This document shows, one piece after another, positions 43,313 through 52,707 of a DNA stretch of 64,000 nucleotides. Source of the DNA: Natrinema pellirubrum DSM 15624 (GTDB lineage Archaea; Halobacteriota; Halobacteria; Halobacteriales; Natrialbaceae); assembly GCF_000230735.2 (NCBI RefSeq), contig NC_019962.1:806001-870000 (forward strand), in the 5' to 3' direction. Numbering within the stretch: the stretch's first letter is position 1; every line of letters begins with the position of its first letter. The notes below the pieces were generated by a model. It saw nothing but the letters and a program-made list of their open reading frames with translations, ran no database searches and was not told the DNA's origin. The position numbers and the translations under genes are program-made.

Positions 43313-44642
43313 AACCGACATCGAAGCCGACGTCGCGGAGGCACAGGGCGCGGCCCTCGAGCTGGCGAAGCTCTCCGACGAGGAGCGGCAGACAACGCTG
43401 TACGAGATCGCCGACGCCATCGAGGCCCGAACCGACGAGATCCTCGCCGAAAACGAGAAAGACGTCGAAGAGGGCCAGCGGCTGCTCGAGGAAGGCGAGT
43501 ACACCCAGGCACTGGTCGACCGACTGAAGCTCTCGGAGTCGAAGATCGAGAGCATCGCCGACATGGTCCGCAGCGTCGCCGAGCAGGACGACCCCCTCGG
43601 GAAGACCCTCTCGGCGCGGGAACTCGACGAGGACCTCGAGCTGTACAAGGTCGCAGTCCCGATCGGCGTCGTCGGCACCGTCTTCGAGTCTCGGCCCGAC
43701 GCGCTCGTCCAGATCGCGTCGCTGGCCCTGAAATCGGGCAACGCCGTGATCCTCAAGGGCGGCAGCGAGGCGCTGCACTCCAACCGGATCCTCTTCGAGA
43801 CCATCGAGGAGGCCGCGGCCGACGCCGGGATCCCCGACGGCTGGGCCCAGCACATCGAGGCCCGCGAGGACGTCGATCGGCTCCTCGAGATGGACGATTC
43901 GATCGACCTCCTGATGCCACGGGGCAGCTCCGCGTTCGTCAGCTACATCCAGGACAACACGAGCATCCCCGTGCTGGGCCACACGGAGGGGATCTGTCAC
44001 GTCTACGTCGACGACCAAGCGGACCTCTCGATGGCCGAAGACATCGCCTACGACGCCAAGGTCCAGTACCCCGCCGTCTGTAACGCCGTCGAGACCCTGC
44101 TGGTCCACGAAGACGTCGCCGCGGAGTTCCTGCCGGCGATCGCGGACCGCTACGAGACCGCCGACGTCGAGATCCGCGGCGACGAGGCCACGCGCGAGAT
44201 CGTCGACGTCACGGCCGCGACCGGAGACGATTGGGACACCGAGTACGGCGACCTGATCGTCTCGATCAAGGTCGTCGACTCGCTCGCGGCCGCGATCGAC
44301 CACATCACGACCTACGGCTCGAAACACACCGAGTCGATCGTTACCGAGGACGACGAGCGCGCGCGGACGTTCATGCGCAGCATCGACTCGGCGAGTGTCT
44401 TCCACAACGCCTCGACCCGCTTTGCCGACGGCTACCGATTCGGGCTCGGTGCCGAGGTCGGCATCAGCACCGGCAAGATCCACGCCCGCGGTCCCGTCGG
44501 GCTCGAGGGCCTGACGACCTACAAGTACCACCTCGAGGGCGACGGCCAGCTCGTCGCGACCTACGCCGGCGAGGACGCGAAGCCGTACACCCACGAGGAA
44601 CTCGACGCCGACTGGTCGCCCGGCCGGCTCTCGGACGAGTAA
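43305..44642 (+). CDS. proA: Glutamate-5-semialdehyde dehydrogenase (gamma-glutamyl phosphate reductase)
   Basis: A 445-residue aldehyde-dehydrogenase-fold enzyme that reduces glutamyl phosphate made by ProB. The catalytic cysteine is in [14 protein letters not shown]; the N-terminus [24 protein letters not shown] and [16 protein letters not shown] are typical of ProA. It overlaps proB by 8 bp. The unstable intermediate would benefit from co-translation of the two enzymes. Confidence 0.95.
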   Translation: MTETDIEADVAEAQGAALELAKLSDEERQTTLYEIADAIEARTDEILAENEKDVEEGQRLLEEGEYTQALVDRLKLSESKIESIADMVRSVAEQDDPLGKTLSARELDEDLELYKVAVPIGVVGTVFESRPDALVQIASLALKSGNAVILKGGSEALHSNRILFETIEEAAADAGIPDGWAQHIEAREDVDRLLEMDDSIDLLMPRGSSAFVSYIQDNTSIPVLGHTEGICHVYVDDQADLSMAEDIAYDAKVQYPAVCNAVETLLVHEDVAAEFLPAIADRYETADVEIRGDEATREIVDVTAATGDDWDTEYGDLIVSIKVVDSLAAAIDHITTYGSKHTESIVTEDDERARTFMRSIDSASVFHNASTRFADGYRFGLGAEVGISTGKIHARGPVGLEGLTTYKYHLEGDGQLVATYAGEDAKPYTHEELDADWSPGRLSDE

Positions 44643-44660
44643 CGCCTCGAGGGTTCTCTT

Positions 44661-45230
44661 CTACTCGCGCGTAAGCGCGACCCGATAGCCGTCGTCCGCT
44701 CGCTCCGCGAGCCCCAGCAGTACCGCCCACTCGAGGAGTCGCTCGACCCGTTCCGGGTCGACCCGGTTTCGGCGGGATCGTCGCCCCTCGGCGGCTCGAT
44801 CGTCGCCGAGCGTGTCGATGACTTCGCTGACGGTCAGTGCCTCGTCGGCGTCTTGCCGAATTTGCGAGCCAGGGCTCGTGGAACCGCGTTCCACGGCGGC
44901 CTCGAGCGCGGCACAGACTGCGTCGGCACCATCCACGCGTGCCCGGAACGCCCGGCCGAGCCGATCGCGATCGAGCGCCGCCAGATCGGCCGCGCCACCG
45001 CTCGAGTCCGTCTCGAGGCGGCGAAAACTCCCCGACTCCTCGACCGCGAGTTCGAGCGCACGCAGGAAGGTGAGCCACGTCGCGGCTTTCTCGCGGTCCT
45101 CGATCGGCGTCTCCTCGACGAGGTGGGCACAGCAGTCGTCGATGTCGTCGACCCTCGTAGGGAGGGCACGGTAGACCGTTTCGAGGGTCTCGACGTCGGC
45201 GGGCGGCTCGGGGACCGGCTTGAACCGCAC
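44661..45230 (-). CDS. Conserved haloarchaeal hypothetical protein
   Basis: A 189-residue, mainly helical acidic protein. The N-terminus reads MRFKPVPEPPADVETLETVYRALPTRVDDIDDCCA (first part given), and the C-terminal 45 residues (RVDPERVERLLEWAVLLGLAE) resemble a winged-helix segment. It begins 2 nt after the stop of mch and is probably co-transcribed with it. Function unknown; a regulatory role is only a guess. Confidence 0.75.
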   Translation of the reverse strand: MRFKPVPEPPADVETLETVYRALPTRVDDIDDCCAHLVEETPIEDREKAATWLTFLRALELAVEESGSFRRLETDSSGGAADLAALDRDRLGRAFRARVDGADAVCAALEAAVERGSTSPGSQIRQDADEALTVSEVIDTLGDDRAAEGRRSRRNRVDPERVERLLEWAVLLGLAERADDGYRVALTRE

Positions 45231-45232
45231 GG

Positions 45233-46165
45233 CTACAGGTCGAAGGAGTCGACGAGCAGGTCCTCGTCGGTCTCGCCGTGGACGTAGGTGGGCCCGCCGA
45301 TCACGTCGACCGTCACCGTCGCGGGCGCGAAGAGATCCGAGGGGACCTCCTCGAAGTCCCAGTCGAGGTCGTCGAAGACCTCGCCGAAGGGACGGCCGTG
45401 ATCCTCGGCGGCCGTCGAGGGCACCGAGTCGAAGACGTCGGCGTCCTCGCGGACGGTGAGGTGGGCGCGGCCGCCGTAGGCGATGGCGTCGTTCGTGCGC
45501 GCGATGGCCGTGCGCTCGTCGCCCGCGACGGGCGCGACGGGCGCGCGCCCGGTCGCGGAGACGATATCGAGTGGGTCGTACCCCAGTTCCGAGAGCCGGA
45601 AGGTCGCCAGTTCGGCCGCGCGGGCGGCGTTGGTGATCGAGCCGACGAGGCTCGCGGTCGGGTAGGCAAGCAGGAAGACGCTGCTCGTCTCGACCTCCGC
45701 GAGGTCGGCGACCTGCTCGGCCGCGGCCGCGGTCGGCTCCTGTTCGGTCTCGAGGGCCAGCGCCGTCAGATCGAAGGCGTCGGTGTAGCCGATCCGGCGG
45801 AACTCCTCCTCGCGGGCGACCAGCGCCCGGGCCGGACCGCTGCCCAGCCCCTCGAAGTCCTCGGTCGTCAGCTCCCAGCCGGCCTTCTGCGAGCAGAGCA
45901 GCGCGAGCGCCGGCTGGTCGGTCGAGAGTTCGACGTAGGGAATCGACGCCTCGCCGAGTTCGCCCAGTTCGTAGCTCGGCGTCGCCATCCCGGCAGTCTG
46001 GATCTCGGTCAGCAGGAGGCCGGCCTCGATGCCGCCGTCGAACTCCAGGCCGAAGTCCAGTACCGTCGATTCGTTCTCGAGGTCGTAGCCTCCGATGTTC
46101 AACTCCTCGGCGTAGTCGAGGGCCTCGTCGACCAGCTCGATCGCCATGCGATTGAGACTTTCCAT
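45233..46165 (-). CDS. mch: Methenyltetrahydromethanopterin cyclohydrolase
   Basis: A 310-residue Mch-family protein: MAIELVDEALDYAEELNIG, GIEAGLLLTEIQTAGMA and TNDAIAYGGRAHL are family hallmarks. In methanogens it interconverts methenyl and formyl tetrahydromethanopterin. Haloarchaea lack methanogenesis, and the enzyme is thought to work in one-carbon metabolism, likely on tetrahydrofolate; that is inference. The ATG at 46165 is used; an inner ATG at 46147 is possible. Confidence 0.92.
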   Translation of the reverse strand: MESLNRMAIELVDEALDYAEELNIGGYDLENESTVLDFGLEFDGGIEAGLLLTEIQTAGMATPSYELGELGEASIPYVELSTDQPALALLCSQKAGWELTTEDFEGLGSGPARALVAREEEFRRIGYTDAFDLTALALETEQEPTAAAAEQVADLAEVETSSVFLLAYPTASLVGSITNAARAAELATFRLSELGYDPLDIVSATGRAPVAPVAGDERTAIARTNDAIAYGGRAHLTVREDADVFDSVPSTAAEDHGRPFGEVFDDLDWDFEEVPSDLFAPATVTVDVIGGPTYVHGETDEDLLVDSFDL

Positions 46166-46291
46166 GGGGCGGGATTCAGCCTCCGGGGTAAAACCGTTTG
46201 TCCGTTCGTGTCCGACCAGCGGCTGACGGCTGTCAGCTCGGTGCCGGGTGTTCCGCCTCGAGAACCTACCGTCGACCGGGTCGTCGATCGC

Positions 46292-46606
46292 TCACTCCTT
46301 TCGGCTTCGGGCCGGTCGGCCGAGGTGGTCCTCGACGACCTCGACCTTCTCCGCGGCGTCGACCTCCCGGGTGCGCTTGTCGTCGATCTTCAGGACGGTA
46401 CTCACGCGGTCGGCGTCGACCGCGTCGTGAGCCGCCTGCGCGGCCGCGAAGAGTTCGTCGGTACTCTCGGCCTCGATCACCGTTCCCATCGGATTCGTCT
46501 CGTAGCTCACGTCGAAATCCTCGAGGGCGTCGACCGCCTTCGCGACTTCGCTGGCCATGCTGTCCTCGATCACCGGTGCGACGCTCAAGAGCGCGACTAC
46601 CGTCAT
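46292..46606 (-). CDS. MTH1187-type thiamine-binding domain protein
   Basis: A 104-residue ferredoxin-like fold protein of the MTH1187/YkoF group: MTVVALLSVAPVIEDSMASEVAKAV and YETNPMGTVIEAES are diagnostic. The family binds thiamine or related ligands as a tetramer and is often linked to thiamine uptake or salvage. No thiamine genes are adjacent here, so the role is inferred from family only. Confidence 0.9.
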   Translation of the reverse strand: MTVVALLSVAPVIEDSMASEVAKAVDALEDFDVSYETNPMGTVIEAESTDELFAAAQAAHDAVDADRVSTVLKIDDKRTREVDAAEKVEVVEDHLGRPARSRKE

Positions 46607-46774
46607 GGGCAGCGGTGATGATCGGGAGTACCCTAAAGCCGTGCCATGCGGCCGGCTTCGCCGCTGATCGCCAACTCGAGCGTCGGTTCGATCGCGGACG
46701 CTCGTCGGTTCGGCCGGTCGCGGCGCTGGGGAGCGAGCGTCGCCGGAAAAACGATCAGGACGGGACGTGTGACC

Positions 46775-47128
46775 TCAGTTCGTCGTCGGGGTTCGGGGCG
46801 TCTCCGCAGGTGGGTAGATGATGACGTCGCCGTTCGCGTAGACGTACACCTCGTGTTCGAGGGCGGTGAAGGCGATGTGACCGCCAGTACGTTCGGTGCC
46901 GTCGGCCTTCTTGCCGAAGATTCGATCGAGCGCGTCCGGGTCGACGCTGTCGTAGAGGGAGAACTCCCCCTGGGAGACGTCGGTCTCCGCGATCGACGCG
47001 AGCGCGTGGACGATCGTCGTCGTGATCGTCGCGGTACCGTCGGGATCGTGGTGGAAGACGTACCGATCGTTGGGCTGGTCGTACTGGAGATCGTCCGTGC
47101 CCGCTGCGGGTGAGATTTCTGTCTGCAT
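46775..47128 (-). CDS. HalOD1 output-domain protein
   Basis: A 117-residue stand-alone HalOD1 domain, a haloarchaeal module often attached to signalling proteins. The pattern includes ATITTTIVHALASIAETDV, SLYDSVDPDALDRIF and FTALEHEVYVYANGDVIIYP. No sensor or kinase domain is fused. A TATA box lies about 50 nt upstream on the minus strand. Ligand or partner unknown. Confidence 0.85.
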   Translation of the reverse strand: MQTEISPAAGTDDLQYDQPNDRYVFHHDPDGTATITTTIVHALASIAETDVSQGEFSLYDSVDPDALDRIFGKKADGTERTGGHIAFTALEHEVYVYANGDVIIYPPAETPRTPTTN

Positions 47129-47176
47129 TGCTATATCTGATCGTTCAATCGTGTATTAGACCGTAGTTACTCACAG

Positions 47177-47184
47177 TATAAAAG
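47177..47184 (-). promoter_or_regulatory. TATA box of the HalOD1 gene
   Basis: CTTTTATA on the minus strand, about 50 nt before the ATG at 47128, predicts a leader of roughly 20 nt. It lies in an AT-rich patch between divergent genes. Confidence 0.45.
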
Positions 47185-47562
47185 CCACTCGCAGGCGACA
47201 ATAGTACTCATACGTGAAATACGTCCTCGGATTAGTAATTGAATGAAAATACGCTGGTATCCGTCTATCACGGTCGTTCACGACCGCTCGAGCGGGGGTA
47301 AGCACCGGTTCCCATCCGCTGTCTCGGGGCAAATTCGAACGTTGCCCGCGAAAGCGCCGGTTAGGCTCGTCGATCTCCGCCGGTGGACTGGCGTCGAACG
47401 CCGATCGCGACCGTCTCGCTCGAGCGCGGCGATCCGTCCGCGCGTTCGCGACGCCTGCCGGCCATCGGCTCCCGACCCGTCGCCGGTACGATGCCATCAA
47501 TATCCCTGCCCGCTTGCCACGTCCGTCCGCGTCCTTATCCACGCGGGCATCCAATCGATCCC
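47185..47562. other. Non-coding gap between divergent genes
   Basis: No supported gene is found here. A dyad CGGTCGT-TC-ACGACCG lies near 47268. A TATA-like TCCTTATCC about 30 nt before the ATG at 47563 probably drives the DUF4112 gene. Confidence 0.4.
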
Positions 47563-48006
47563 ATGGCTTCCGACACAACTGAGCGTCGTTCGGAACTCGA
47601 GACACTCATCAACGACCTCCCTGCGGCCGTCGACGACGCGGCGGTCACGCGAATGCGCGTCGTTGCACACGCCCTCGACGAGGGGGTGCCGGTCCCGGGT
47701 ACGGACTTCAGGATCGGTATCGACCCGATCGTCGGCATCCTCCCGGGCGCGGGTGACACCGTTGCGGGGGCCGTCTCGCTGTATCTCGTCGCCGAGGCCG
47801 CACGGCTCGGTGTCTCGCTGTCGACGTTGGCACGCATGATCGCGAACGTCGGCGTCGACACCGTCGTCGGCTCCATCCCCCTCCTCGGGGTCGCCTTCGA
47901 CGCCGTCTGGAAGGCCAACAAATGGAACCTGAAACTGGCCCTGCAGGACCTCGCCGCCGAGGGCGACGAGACTAATACCGGGCCCGACGTCGTGACGATC
48001 GACTAG
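47563..48006 (+). CDS. DUF4112 domain protein
   Basis: A 147-residue predicted membrane protein of the DUF4112 family: TDFRIGIDPIVGILPGAGDTVAGAVSLYLVAEAARLG and IANVGVDTVVGSIPLLGVAFDAVWKANKWN (parts quoted) are the conserved core, with two hydrophobic segments. The family is widespread and uncharacterised. The start at 47563 lies just downstream of a TATA-like element, fitting a leaderless mRNA. Confidence 0.85.
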   Translation: MASDTTERRSELETLINDLPAAVDDAAVTRMRVVAHALDEGVPVPGTDFRIGIDPIVGILPGAGDTVAGAVSLYLVAEAARLGVSLSTLARMIANVGVDTVVGSIPLLGVAFDAVWKANKWNLKLALQDLAAEGDETNTGPDVVTID

Positions 48007-48266
48007 CGGCCGCCGACGCTCGCAACGCGGTCCAGGCGACTCCTCGTGTGACGTTCCGTCGGAGCCGCGCCGACTCGAGACGGCGTTCCGAACTCACCGC
48101 ACCCGCCCGATCGCGTATCGCGGCCGCTCGAGCATCGGCTTTGGAGAAGTGTGCTGGCCGGAGTTCGAACGACACGGAGACGGTCCCGCTCGCTTGCGGA
48201 CTGAGACACCTCTCGTTAAGATTCAGGACGATCTCCGTCACCTAACGGAGTTGAGTACGACAGAAA

Positions 48267-48337
48267 TGCGCTGGCTGGGATTTGAACCCAGGTTGTGACC
48301 ATGGCAAGGTCACGTGATACCACTACACTACCAGCGC
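48267..48337 (-). tRNA. tRNA-Gly (anticodon GCC)
   Basis: The minus strand folds as a cloverleaf of 71 nt. The acceptor stem is GCGCTGG with CCAGCGC and discriminator A. The anticodon loop TTGCCAT sits on a TGACC/GGTCA stem (anticodon GCC at 48303-48305). The T-arm contains GGTTCAAATCC. CCA is not encoded and no intron is seen. Confidence 0.95.
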
Positions 48338-48378
48338 CCGCAGCGCCTCGCTGCACTCATACCTACTGTCGGATGGAT

Positions 48379-48387
48379 GTATAAGGG
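48379..48387 (-). promoter_or_regulatory. Box A of the tRNA-Gly gene
   Basis: On the minus strand CCCTTATAC lies about 42-50 nt before the mature tRNA 5' end, consistent with a TATA box and a short 5' leader removed by RNase P. Confidence 0.45.
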
Positions 48388-48405
48388 TTGCGAATCGAAC
48401 CCGCC

Positions 48406-48427
48406 TCGCCATGCTGCAGCATGGCGA
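48406..48427. promoter_or_regulatory. Perfect 22-bp palindrome
   Basis: TCGCCATGCTG is followed directly by its exact complement CAGCATGGCGA. It lies 70 nt upstream of the tRNA-Gly gene and about 220 nt upstream of the ribosomal operon. It could be a binding site for a dimeric regulator, or the relic of something else. Confidence 0.45.
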
Positions 48428-48582
48428 TTCTCGAGTTATCGCGACGACAGTTCCGCCCCAAAGGCGGCAACATGGGCCGGGTCGGACGTCGGTCGATCGT
48501 GACTAGTCGTCACACGCGAGTGTGTGTCCGTTCGGCACGAATTCGTCGGTGTGAGCCGTTGACAGCCGGGATCGAATCCGCT

Positions 48583-48594
48583 ATTCTTTTAAGA
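48583..48594 (+). promoter_or_regulatory. Promoter of the SPOUT-ribosomal protein operon
   Basis: An AT-rich TATTCTTTTAAG in GC-rich surroundings lies about 60 nt before the ATG at 48650, predicting a leader of about 30 nt. It is the only clear promoter-like element upstream of the long cluster. Confidence 0.45.
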
Positions 48595-48649
48595 CCCTCT
48601 CCGCAATACATCGCTACAGTCTAGTGACGCGGCGCCGAAGCGTTTCGGC

Positions 48650-49525
48650 ATGACCGTCAGCATACTCGTGCCGTCGTCGCTCAGCCGGGAAGCCGAGGAC
48701 AAACGCGAGGCCACTCGCAAACTCGGATACGTCGCCCGCGCGGCGACGGTCTTCCGGGCCGACCGCCTGCTCGTCTATCCCGACCGGGACGGCGAGACGG
48801 GGCGGTTCGACGGCGGGTTCGTGGAAACCGTCTTGCGGTACGCCGCGACGCCCCCCTACCTCCGCAACGAGGCGTGGGGGATGCGGGACGAACTGGAGTA
48901 TGCGGGCGTCTTGCCACCGCTCCGCGCGGTGTCACAGACCGGCTCCGAATCGAACGGTTCGGGGTCGTCAAGACAAGGGATCGTGACCGAGGTCGGACCT
49001 GAAGGGCGCGTCCGGGTCAATTGCGGACTGCAACACCCGATCTCCCTCAACGTACCGCCGAAAATGGCGGTCGAGGAGGGAGAGCGCGTGACCGTCAGGA
49101 TCTCTTCGCGACGACCGGTCCGGGCGAAACTCGAAGACGTTCCCCTTCCGGGGCTCGCCGTCGAGCGGACGGACCTTTCGACAGCACTCGGCCGTGAGGA
49201 CGCCGGCGTCTGCATCGCCGCCTCCCGATTCGGTGAAGAACTCACCGTCGGGCGGCTCGAGACGCTGGCCGGACGCATCGAGGGCGATGGGATGACCGTC
49301 GCGTTCGGTGCGCCCGAACGAGGGCTGCCGGATATCCTCGAAATCGAGGCATCCGCCGTCGGGGCCCCGAAGGACGCGGCCGCCGGCGAGGATGACGGAG
49401 TCGAACCCACAGCCGATCCGGGGTTCGACCTCTGGCTAAACACGGTTCCGGATCAGGGAAGCGAGGTCGTGCGAACGGAGGAGGCTCTGTTCGCTACCCT
49501 CGCGTCCCTCTCACTGCGAGAGTGA
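48650..49525 (+). CDS. SPOUT-family putative RNA uridine methyltransferase
   Basis: A 291-residue SPOUT-fold protein (DUF171 type), of which archaeal members precede rpl3. MTVSILVPSSLSREAEDKREATRKLGYVARAATVF starts the fold, an OB-like insertion occupies residues 108-165 (RQGIVTEVGPEGRVRVNC), and the knot region includes VAFGAPERGLPDIL. It is expected to methylate ribosomal RNA; the target base is not known. It ends 4 nt before rpl3 and is co-transcribed with it. Confidence 0.85.
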   Translation: MTVSILVPSSLSREAEDKREATRKLGYVARAATVFRADRLLVYPDRDGETGRFDGGFVETVLRYAATPPYLRNEAWGMRDELEYAGVLPPLRAVSQTGSESNGSGSSRQGIVTEVGPEGRVRVNCGLQHPISLNVPPKMAVEEGERVTVRISSRRPVRAKLEDVPLPGLAVERTDLSTALGREDAGVCIAASRFGEELTVGRLETLAGRIEGDGMTVAFGAPERGLPDILEIEASAVGAPKDAAAGEDDGVEPTADPGFDLWLNTVPDQGSEVVRTEEALFATLASLSLRE

Positions 49526-49529
49526 AAGC

Positions 49530-50549
49530 ATGCCACAAGCAAATACACCACGCAAAGGCTCACTCGGGTTCGGCCCACGAAAGCGTGCGACCAGCGAGGT
49601 CCCGCGTTTCAATTCGTGGCCGGACACTGACGGACAGCCGACGCTGCAGGGCTTCGCGGGCTACAAGGCCGGCATGACCCACGTCGTCATGGTCGACGAT
49701 AAAGCGAATTCGCCGACCGAAGGGATGGAAGAGACCGTCCCCGTGACGATCGTGGAGACGCCGCCGATGCGCGCGGTCGCGCTGCGAGCGTACGAAGACA
49801 CACCGTACGGGAAGAAGCCGATTACCGAGGTCTGGACCGACGAGTTCGTTCCGGAACTCGATCGGGTTCTCGACATTCCCGGTGACGATTACGACGTCGA
49901 CGCCGCCGAAGACGAGCTTCGGGGCCTCCTCGCGGAGGGCCGCGTCGACGACGTCCGCGTCATCACGCATACGGTGCCCACCGAGATTCCCTCGGTACCG
50001 AAGAAGAAACCCGACGTGATGGAAACGCGCGTCGGCGGCGGCTCCATCGAGGAGCGCGTCGACTTCGCCCTCGAGACTGTCGCCGACGGCGGCGAACACG
50101 TCATGAACGACGTGTTCCGCGCCGGCGAGTACGTCGACGCAAGCGGCGTCACGAAAGGGAAAGGGACCCAGGGTCCCGTCAAGCGATGGGGCGTCCAGAA
50201 ACGCAAGGGCAAACACGCCCGGCAGGGCTGGCGTCGCCGCATCGGCAACCTCGGCCCCTGGAACCCCTCCCGCGTCCGCTCGACGGTCCCCCAGCAGGGC
50301 CAGACCGGCTACCACCAGCGGACGGAACTGAACAAGCGCCTCGTCGACATCGGCGAGGGCGCTGACGCGACGGTCGACGGCGGCTTCGTCAACTACGGCG
50401 AAGTCGACGGCCCGCACGCGTTGATCAAGGGCTCGCTCCCCGGGCCACAGCAGCGTCTCGTACGCTTCCGCCCGGCGATCCGACCCGGAGACCAGCCGCG
50501 CCTCGATCCCGAGGTCCGGTACGTCTCCACCGCATCCAACCAGGGATAA
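49530..50549 (+). CDS. rpl3: Ribosomal protein L3 (uL3)
   Basis: A 339-residue large-subunit protein that organises the peptidyl transferase centre. It opens MPQANTPRKGSLGFGPRKRA and contains the conserved basic loop KGKGTQGPVKRWGVQ and KHARQGWRRRIGNLGPWNPSRVR. The acidic central part is typical of halophiles. It heads the archaeal S10-like ribosomal cluster. Confidence 0.97.
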   Translation: MPQANTPRKGSLGFGPRKRATSEVPRFNSWPDTDGQPTLQGFAGYKAGMTHVVMVDDKANSPTEGMEETVPVTIVETPPMRAVALRAYEDTPYGKKPITEVWTDEFVPELDRVLDIPGDDYDVDAAEDELRGLLAEGRVDDVRVITHTVPTEIPSVPKKKPDVMETRVGGGSIEERVDFALETVADGGEHVMNDVFRAGEYVDASGVTKGKGTQGPVKRWGVQKRKGKHARQGWRRRIGNLGPWNPSRVRSTVPQQGQTGYHQRTELNKRLVDIGEGADATVDGGFVNYGEVDGPHALIKGSLPGPQQRLVRFRPAIRPGDQPRLDPEVRYVSTASNQG

Positions 50550-50552
50550 CAC

Positions 50553-51305
50553 ATGGACGCAACAGTACGAAACCTGGACGGCTCGGACGCGGACACGATC
50601 GAGCTCCCGGCGGTCTTCGAGACCCAGTACCGCCCGGACCTGATCGCTCGTGCCGTTCGCGCCGCCCAGGCAAACCGAAAACAGGACTACGGTTCCGACG
50701 AGTTCGCCGGCCTCCGAACGCCGGCCGAATCGTTCGGTAGCGGCCGCGGCATGGCCCACGTCCCACGACAGGAGGGTCGCGCTCGCCGCGTTCCCCAGGC
50801 CGTCAAGGGACGCAAGGCCCACCCGCCGAAAGCCGAGAAGGACCAGTCCGAATCGATCAACACGAAAGCAAAGAAACTGGCCGTCCGCAGCGCCATCGCT
50901 GCGACGACCGACGCCGAACTCGTCGCCGAGCGCGGCCACGAGTTCGACGAAGACGCCGAGATCCCCGTCGTCGTCGACGACGAGTTCGAGGACCTCCAGA
51001 AGACCCGCGAGGTCGTCGACTTCCTCGAGGCAGCTGGCCTCGCGGACGACATCGAACGCGCCGACGAGGGACGCAGCGTCCGCTCCGGTCAGGGGAAAGC
51101 CCGTGGCCGCAAGTACAAGACGCCGACGTCGATCCTCTTCGTCACCTCCAGCGAGACCGGCCCGTCCCGAGCGGCCCGGAACCTCGCCGGTGCCGACGTG
51201 ACGACGGCCGCCGAGGTCAACGCGGAGGATCTCGCGCCCGGCGCCCAGCCCGGACGGCTCACCGTCTGGACCGAAAGCGCGCTCGAGGAGGTGGCCGAGC
51301 GATGA
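50553..51305 (+). CDS. rpl4: Ribosomal protein L4 (uL4)
   Basis: A 250-residue large-subunit protein lining the exit tunnel. It shows VFETQYRPDLIARAVRAAQANRKQDYG and the extended loop PRQEGRARRVPQAVKGRKAHPPK. It starts 3 nt after rpl3 and overlaps rpl23 by 4 bp. Confidence 0.97.
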   Translation: MDATVRNLDGSDADTIELPAVFETQYRPDLIARAVRAAQANRKQDYGSDEFAGLRTPAESFGSGRGMAHVPRQEGRARRVPQAVKGRKAHPPKAEKDQSESINTKAKKLAVRSAIAATTDAELVAERGHEFDEDAEIPVVVDDEFEDLQKTREVVDFLEAAGLADDIERADEGRSVRSGQGKARGRKYKTPTSILFVTSSETGPSRAARNLAGADVTTAAEVNAEDLAPGAQPGRLTVWTESALEEVAER

Positions 51306-51556
51306 GTTCGGCCATCGAACACCCGCTGGTCACGGAGAAGGCGATGAACGACATGGACTTCGAGAACAAGCTCCAGTTCGTCGTCAATCCGGACGCGACC
51401 AAGCCCGAGATTCGGGACGAGGTCGAGGAGCGGTTCGAAATCTCCGTCGAGAACATCAACACGCAGGTAACGATGAACGGCAAAAAGAAGGCGATCGTCC
51501 GCCTCGCTGAGGAGGACGACGCCCAAGAAGTCGCTTCGCGAATCGGGGTGTTCTGA
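51302..51556 (+). CDS. rpl23: Ribosomal protein L23 (uL23)
   Basis: An 84-residue protein at the tunnel exit, docking site for SRP. IEHPLVTEKAMNDMD and ENINTQVTMNGKKKAIVRL are conserved. It overlaps rpl4 by 4 bp. Confidence 0.96.
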   Translation: MSSAIEHPLVTEKAMNDMDFENKLQFVVNPDATKPEIRDEVEERFEISVENINTQVTMNGKKKAIVRLAEEDDAQEVASRIGVF

Positions 51557-51558
51557 AC

Positions 51559-52281
51559 ATGGGACGACGCATTCAGGGCCAACGACGCGGCCGCGGGACC
51601 TCGACGTTCCGTGCCCCGTCCCACCGATACAAGGCGAAGCTCGACCACAAGAAAGAGGAAGACGACGACATCGTGCGCGGGACGGTCGTGGACATCGAAC
51701 ACGACCCGGCCCGATCCGCACCGGTCGCCGCCGTCGAGTTCGAAGACGGTGACCAGCGACTGATCCTCGCCCCCGAGGGCATCTCGGTCGGTGAGGAACT
51801 GCAGGTCGGCGTCTCCGCCGAGATCAAGCCCGGCAACACGCTGCCGCTGGCCGAGATCCCGGAGGGCGTTCCGGTCTGTAACGTCGAGTCCAACCCCGGC
51901 GACGGCGGCCGATTCGCCCGCGCCTCGGGGACCAACGCCGACCTGATCACCCACGACCGGTCGGCGGCGGTCATTCAGCTTCCCAGCGGCGAGGTCAAGC
52001 GCCTCGATCCGCAGTGTCGTGCCACCATCGGCGTCGTCGCCGGTGGCGGCCGCACGGAGAAGCCGATGGTCAAGGCAGGCAACAAGTACCACAAGATGAA
52101 GGCCCGGGGCACGAAGTGGCCCCGTGTCCGCGGTGTCGCGATGAACGCCGTCGACCACCCGTTCGGTGGCGGCGGCCGACAGCATCCCGGCCAACCCAAG
52201 TCCGTCTCTCGGGACGCCCCGCCGGGACGGAAGGTCGGTGACATCGCATCCCGAAGCACCGGTCGAGGTGGCAACAAATGA
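51559..52281 (+). CDS. rpl2: Ribosomal protein L2 (uL2)
   Basis: A 240-residue rRNA-binding protein essential for subunit joining. [21 protein letters not shown] opens it, and [21 protein letters not shown] contains the conserved histidine-containing loop. It overlaps rps19 by 4 bp. Confidence 0.97.
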   Translation: MGRRIQGQRRGRGTSTFRAPSHRYKAKLDHKKEEDDDIVRGTVVDIEHDPARSAPVAAVEFEDGDQRLILAPEGISVGEELQVGVSAEIKPGNTLPLAEIPEGVPVCNVESNPGDGGRFARASGTNADLITHDRSAAVIQLPSGEVKRLDPQCRATIGVVAGGGRTEKPMVKAGNKYHKMKARGTKWPRVRGVAMNAVDHPFGGGGRQHPGQPKSVSRDAPPGRKVGDIASRSTGRGGNK

Positions 52282-52700
52282 GTCAGGAGTACCGAACCGG
52301 CCGCGAAGGTGAGTTCACCTACCGCGGTCACACGCTCGAGGAGCTGCAGTCGATGGAGCTCGACGAGGTCGTGGAACTGCTCCCCGCACGACAGCGGCGA
52401 AGTATCGAACGCGGTCTCTCCGTCGAAAAGGAGAAACTGCTCGAGGAGGCCCGCGAAGCGGGCGAAGAGGAAACGGCGAACAACCCGATCCGAACGCATC
52501 TTCGGGACATGCCGATCCTGCCCGAGTTCGTCGGGCTGACCTTCGAGGTCTACAACGGACAGGCCTTCGAGCGCGTTCGCGTCGAACCCGAAATGATCGG
52601 CCACTACCTCGGCGAGTTCCAGCTGACACGGACCTCCGTCGAACACGGTCAGGCCGGCATCGGCGCGACCCGATCGTCGAAGTTCGTCCCACTGAAGTGA
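52278..52700 (+). CDS. rps19: Ribosomal protein S19 (uS19)
   Basis: A 140-residue small-subunit head protein. [23 protein letters not shown] and [15 protein letters not shown] match the archaeal form, which carries an N-terminal extension ([14 protein letters not shown]). Confidence 0.96.
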   Translation: MSQEYRTGREGEFTYRGHTLEELQSMELDEVVELLPARQRRSIERGLSVEKEKLLEEAREAGEEETANNPIRTHLRDMPILPEFVGLTFEVYNGQAFERVRVEPEMIGHYLGEFQLTRTSVEHGQAGIGATRSSKFVPLK

Positions 52701-52707
52701 TTATCGT

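Noticed and set aside
45278-46618. 446-codon plus-strand frame
   Set aside because: Opposes mch and the thiamine-binding-domain gene; composition is Arg/Gly/Val-biased as expected of a shadow frame.
48267-48337. tRNA-Gly as an integration site for a mobile element
   Set aside because: No duplicated tRNA 3' end, integrase or foreign gene block is found beside it; the ribosomal cluster follows directly.
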